Assembly (NCBI GenBank): GCA_026645875.1
Contig: JAPKMQ010000007.1
Location: forward strand, 1 to 34,965
Source of the DNA: Longilinea sp.
GTDB taxonomy: Bacteria > Chloroflexota > Anaerolineae > Anaerolineales > Anaerolineaceae
Length of the DNA: 34,965 nt
Reading direction: 5' to 3'
The number at the start of each line of letters is the position of its first letter. Positions within the stretch are counted from its first letter, which is position 1. The position numbers were made by a program, and so were the translations under genes. Positions 31,928 through 34,965 of the stretch are shown here, in pieces. A model generated the notes under the pieces. It saw only the letters and a program-made list of their open reading frames with translations, did not search any database and was not told the DNA's origin.

Positions 31928-33097
31928 ATGACCAGTTTGGTTTATTATGGTTCTCCCCGTCAGGCGCGGTTGGTGGCGGCTGAGACGCTGCCCGCGAAAC
32001 TGGACCTGATTTTGGATCGGCTGCACCTGCGTGAGCGGGTGAAGGATGAGGTGGTGGCCCTCAAGGTGCATACGGGCTGCAATATCAGTTACTCGGTGAT
32101 CCATCCGGTATTCATCCGCAAAGTGGTACAGGCGATCAAAGACGGCGGCGGGAAGCCCTTCCTGGTTGATCTTGATTGGGTGGTCAACGGCGCGGAATCG
32201 CGCGGATACACGCCAGAGGTGATTGGATGCCCGATCTACCCGGCAGCTGGACCGAACGAGCGCCACTTTTATGCCCACGAACGACAGTTCAAGAACCTGG
32301 ACACATGGAAGGTGTGCGGGATGATCGAAGAAGCATCCTTTTTGGTGAATTTTGCACACGCCAAGGGGCATCCGTCCTGTTCTTACGGCGGAGCGTTTAA
32401 GAACCTGGCCCTGGGGTGCATGGTCGGTGAAACGCGGAGCAAAATGCATGACGTGAGTCATTTTGACCGCTATTGGTTCGCGGAGCGCTGCCCGGATGCT
32501 GAAGCACGCCAGAAAATCATTGCCGCCTGCCCGCATGGGGCGATCATCCAGGATAAGTACAAGCCGGATGAATTGCACTTGCACATGGAAAACTGCAATC
32601 AATGCGGCCGCTGCCTGGAGGTCGCACCGAAGGGCAGCCTGAAAATCGACCCGGTCAACTGGGATAGCTTCCAGCAGGCAATGGCGATTAGCACGCAAAT
32701 CTCATTGTCCACATTTGCGCCTGGGAAGGCTACGCATCTAGTCCTGGCGACACACATGACGCCCGTATGTGACTGCTTTGGCTTTACCAGCATGCCCATC
32801 CTGCCGGACGCGGGCATATTCGGGTCGGATGACATTGTCGCGCTGGACCAGGCGGTGCTGGATGTTACTGCGAAAACGCCCTTGATCGAGGAAAACGTGC
32901 CGATGTCGATGGAAGTGCACACACGCAAGGGCCATCCGCTGCAATGGCTGCACGGACCGTACAAGGATCCCTACAAAGTTGTCGAATATGGGGCGCAGTT
33001 GGGACTCGGCAGCCAGGAATATGAGCTGTTGGACGTGCTGCCGGTGGAAAATCTGCGGCCTGCTCCGATGGGCTATATCAGCGCGCAGGGTAACTGA
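31928..33097 (+). CDS. DUF362 protein with a one-cluster ferredoxin insert
   Basis: A 389-residue DUF362-family protein (family motifs VALKVHTG, VDLDWVV, FAHAKGHPSCSYGGAFKNLALG). Residues about 185-240 form a ferredoxin-like insert. Only C201 of the AACPHGAI half and C223, C226, C229 of CNQCGRC remain; the first three cysteines of half one are missing and the fourth of half two is Ala233. In the two-cluster ferredoxin fold these four Cys bind one and the same cluster, so exactly one [4Fe-4S] cluster is expected. A later CDC motif (VCDCFG) is also present. GAGG lies seven bases before the ATG. The AhpD-like gene follows after 59 bases, suggesting a redox unit. Confidence 0.88.
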   Translation: MTSLVYYGSPRQARLVAAETLPAKLDLILDRLHLRERVKDEVVALKVHTGCNISYSVIHPVFIRKVVQAIKDGGGKPFLVDLDWVVNGAESRGYTPEVIGCPIYPAAGPNERHFYAHERQFKNLDTWKVCGMIEEASFLVNFAHAKGHPSCSYGGAFKNLALGCMVGETRSKMHDVSHFDRYWFAERCPDAEARQKIIAACPHGAIIQDKYKPDELHLHMENCNQCGRCLEVAPKGSLKIDPVNWDSFQQAMAISTQISLSTFAPGKATHLVLATHMTPVCDCFGFTSMPILPDAGIFGSDDIVALDQAVLDVTAKTPLIEENVPMSMEVHTRKGHPLQWLHGPYKDPYKVVEYGAQLGLGSQEYELLDVLPVENLRPAPMGYISAQGN

Positions 33098-33156
33098 AAG
33101 GACAACCGTTAAGCGTGGATGATCTTTCGGTAAGGATTACCAGTAGGAGGTGGTGA

Positions 33157-33534
33157 GTGAAAAACCGGCTGGACGATTTTAAATCCTACCGGCTGCGTAT
33201 GAACAGCCGGATTGCAGAAATTGATCACCTCGGTATCAAGCGATTTTTCAACCTGGATACCCGGGCATACAATTACGGCGCATTGGACGGCAAGACCAAG
33301 GAATTGCTCGGGCTGACGGCTTCAATGGTGTTGCGATGCAACGATTGCATCGACTATCACATTGTGCAATGCGTGGAAGCCGGGTGGAAGGATGAGGAAT
33401 TGTACGATGCGTTTAACGTGGCCCTAATTGTGGGCGGCAGCATTGTCATTCCACATCTGCGCCACGCCGTAGAAACGCTGGATTTAGTTCGCACCGAAAA
33501 AGGACAGACCAAGCCGCACCTTGAACCGGATTAA
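33157..33534 (+). CDS. Carboxymuconolactone decarboxylase / AhpD-like protein
   Basis: A 125-residue all-helical protein with the redox motif C61-x2-C64 followed by H68 (RCNDCIDYH), as in AhpD-type peroxidase-reducing proteins, and the helix GWKDEELYDAFNVALIVGG. This favours a thiol-redox role over decarboxylation. It starts with GTG 33157, with AGGAGG six bases upstream. Its stop TAA overlaps the stop of the opposite gene in a shared TTAA. Confidence 0.92.
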   Translation: MKNRLDDFKSYRLRMNSRIAEIDHLGIKRFFNLDTRAYNYGALDGKTKELLGLTASMVLRCNDCIDYHIVQCVEAGWKDEELYDAFNVALIVGGSIVIPHLRHAVETLDLVRTEKGQTKPHLEPD

Positions 33535-34427
33535 CCGCCGGCGTACCGGTCGATGATTGTCGAGACCTGACGCAGATACACAGGTCCAAAGATATTCAAA
33601 TGGTTCAGCAGGTGATACAGGTTGTACAGGTCTCTGCGTTCAGAATATCCCGGGTCGAGCGGCCATGTCTCGTTGTAAGCCTGATAGAAGCGGGCAGTGA
33701 ACCCCCCAAACAGCCCGGTGAATGCCAGTTCCGCTTCACGGTCGCCATAATAGACCGCTGGGTCGATCAACACAGGCAGGCCGGCGGGGCCGCAGAGGAC
33801 ATTGCCCGCCCACAGGTCGCCGTGCAGCAGGCTGGGCTGGACGGAATGCTCATCGATCCAGCGATCGAGGTGGTCGCAGATTTGGCTCAACTTATGGAGC
33901 TGTGCACCGGAAAAATATTCATGTTCTACAGACAGCTTGATCTGGGGGTGCAGCCGGTTCTCGCGGAAAAAGGCGACCCAGTCCGGTCGCCAGCTGTTAA
34001 TCTGCGAAATCGAACCGATGTAGTTGTCGTGATCCAGCCCATAGGCTTGCGGGGCAGCGCTTCGGTGCAGGGCCGCAAGTTGATGGCCGAGGCGTTCCTG
34101 GTCTCAGCCAGAGGCGTAGCCGGCCGGATCGATCCATTCCAGCAGGATAAAGGCGGGTTGGGAGTTGACCGCCAGCACCTGCGGTACCCGGATGGCATCA
34201 CTGGCAGCGAGCAATTTCAGTCCCCTGGCTTCAACCTCAAACATACCCTCTTGAGGTGCCGGGTTCCACTTCAACAGGTATGCATGCTTTTCGGTGATGA
34301 GTTGAAAGACCTGGTGGATGCAGCCGCCGCTCACCGGGATAATTTGCACGATTGGCGTGCCATCCCCCAGATCGACAAGAGACTGTACAAGCGCCGGAAG
34401 GATAGGGAGGTTGACCCTGTGAAGCAT
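33531..34427 (-). pseudogene. Fructosamine kinase-like gene interrupted by an in-frame TGA
   Basis: Read through codon 108 (TGA, 34106-34104), the frame gives a full-length family protein of 298 codons. Before the TGA: IIPVSGGCIHQVFQL, AYLLKWN and FILLEWIDP; after it, in the same frame: LAALHR, YGLDHDNYIGS, SWRPDWVAFFRENRL, the catalytic HGDLWAGN near residue 205 and DPAVYYGDREAELAF. These enzymes phosphorylate fructosamines or ribulosamines so that glycated proteins lose the sugar. The TGA falls in a variable loop with no conserved Cys and no SECIS-like hairpin follows, so a nonsense mutation (for example Trp TGG to TGA) or sequencing error is more likely than selenocysteine. It starts 11 bases after the dus stop. 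Confidence 0.75.
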
Positions 34428-34438
34428 GTTCAGACGGC

Positions 34439-34965
34439 CTAAGCGGGCGGGAGAACCGATTCGATCATTGCCCATACCTCCGCGGGATCCGTAGAGGTCA
34501 GCATTGCGCCCATGGTGTGATTGCTGACGGCATAGGGTGTGAGATAGCGTTTGAGGTGCTTGCGGAACAGGGTCAGCCCTCGATCCGGACCGTAAAAGTT
34601 GAGGTTGGCATCGAGGTGCTGGCGGATGGTTGTCCGCTCCAGGCGCGGGGGAACCTCCTGCCTGTCGAGTCGGGAGAAGATCCATGGGTTTCCAATGGCG
34701 GCGCGGCCGATCATCACCCCGTCGCAGCCTGTCTGAGCTTTGATTTGTTCAATATCCGCGACGGTCTTAACATCTCCATTGCCGATCACCGGGATGCGGA
34801 CAGCCTGTTTGATCTCGGCAATGGCATTCCAATCGACCGGACCGGTATAGCCCTGTTCGCGGGTGCGGGCGTGAACCGCAATCAGGGCGCCGCCGTTGTC
34901 TTCTATGATTTTGGCGATCTCAATGTAGTTGCGGCTGTCGCCGTCCCAGCCCAGGCGAATTTTTC
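34439..34965 (-). CDS. dus: tRNA-dihydrouridine synthase, C-terminal part
   Basis: The gene enters from beyond the right edge. The visible 175 residues hold the second half of the TIM barrel with HARTREQGYTGPVDW, PVIGNGDV and GVMIGRAAIGNPWIF, which bind FMN, and the C-terminal helical domain with RKHLKRYL. It reduces uridine in tRNA D-loops. The catalytic cysteine lies outside the window. The fructosamine kinase-like gene follows 11 bases after the TAG stop. Sequence resembles the DusB group, but this is not certain. Confidence 0.93.
   Translation of the reverse strand, partial: KIRLGWDGDSRNYIEIAKIIEDNGGALIAVHARTREQGYTGPVDWNAIAEIKQAVRIPVIGNGDVKTVADIEQIKAQTGCDGVMIGRAAIGNPWIFSRLDRQEVPPRLERTTIRQHLDANLNFYGPDRGLTLFRKHLKRYLTPYAVSNHTMGAMLTSTDPAEVWAMIESVLPPA

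Noticed and set aside
33531-34427. Selenocysteine in the fructosamine kinase-like protein
   Set aside because: The TGA is in a variable loop, no Cys is expected there, and the only nearby hairpin has a large loop without an early G.
1-34965. CRISPR arrays, insertion sequences, tRNA genes
   Set aside because: I found no spaced direct repeats, transposase motifs, terminal inverted repeats or cloverleaf sequences.

Overview
The window looks like a chromosomal housekeeping segment from a member of the Chloroflexota, most likely class Anaerolineae. The grounds are the split glycine decarboxylase (gcvPA/gcvPB), a Flp-type pilin, a PspC/Sensor gene pair, a DUF1028 protein, a DUF4342 protein and a MEDS-PAS-GGDEF protein on moderately GC-rich DNA. 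This placement is inference from family content; no rRNA is present. I saw no tRNA, CRISPR array, insertion sequence or phage gene.

Layout. 1-438 is the 3' end of an unrecognised, possibly caspase-like, protein. It is followed by alaS (609-3347), which has a textbook promoter and a structured leader. On the minus strand are a leucyl aminopeptidase, a membrane metallophosphoesterase and a lone Flp pilin. Then comes a gcvH-gcvPA-gcvPB operon (6416-9611) behind a tandem glycine riboswitch. Next on the minus strand are a membrane-anchored rhodanese with an in-frame TGA (9982-10473), a YbaK deacylase, an HhH radical SAM protein and a DUF4342 protein. A P-type ATPase (12695-15457) sits behind what I read as a yybP-ykoY manganese riboswitch (15651-15738). 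A three-gene signalling operon follows (diguanylate cyclase, DUF1028 protein, cNMP-domain histidine kinase).

From 19.9 kb on there are mixed small units: a YigZ protein converging on a membrane protein, a glycosyltransferase-like gene with no canonical start codon, a YciI protein with a fatty acid hydroxylase, a Sensor-domain protein opposite PspC, an NAD-dependent epimerase, PAS protein plus cyclophilin, pyrrolidone carboxyl peptidase plus a YdcF-like protein, RecD2 plus a PfkB-type kinase, DUF362 ferredoxin-like protein plus a CxxC AhpD-like protein, and finally dus (partial) plus a fructosamine-kinase-like gene interrupted by an in-frame TGA.

Main points of interest. (1) The rhodanese TGA stands where homologues carry the second Cys of a CxC active loop, and a hairpin with bacterial SECIS geometry follows it, so it is a strong selenoprotein candidate. 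(2) A riboswitch and the predicted transport-site residues both point to Mn2+ export for the P-type ATPase. (3) The alaS mRNA may begin exactly with a helix carrying a G-U wobble at its third pair, the AlaRS identity element. (4) Several genes appear to be transcribed as leaderless or nearly leaderless mRNAs.
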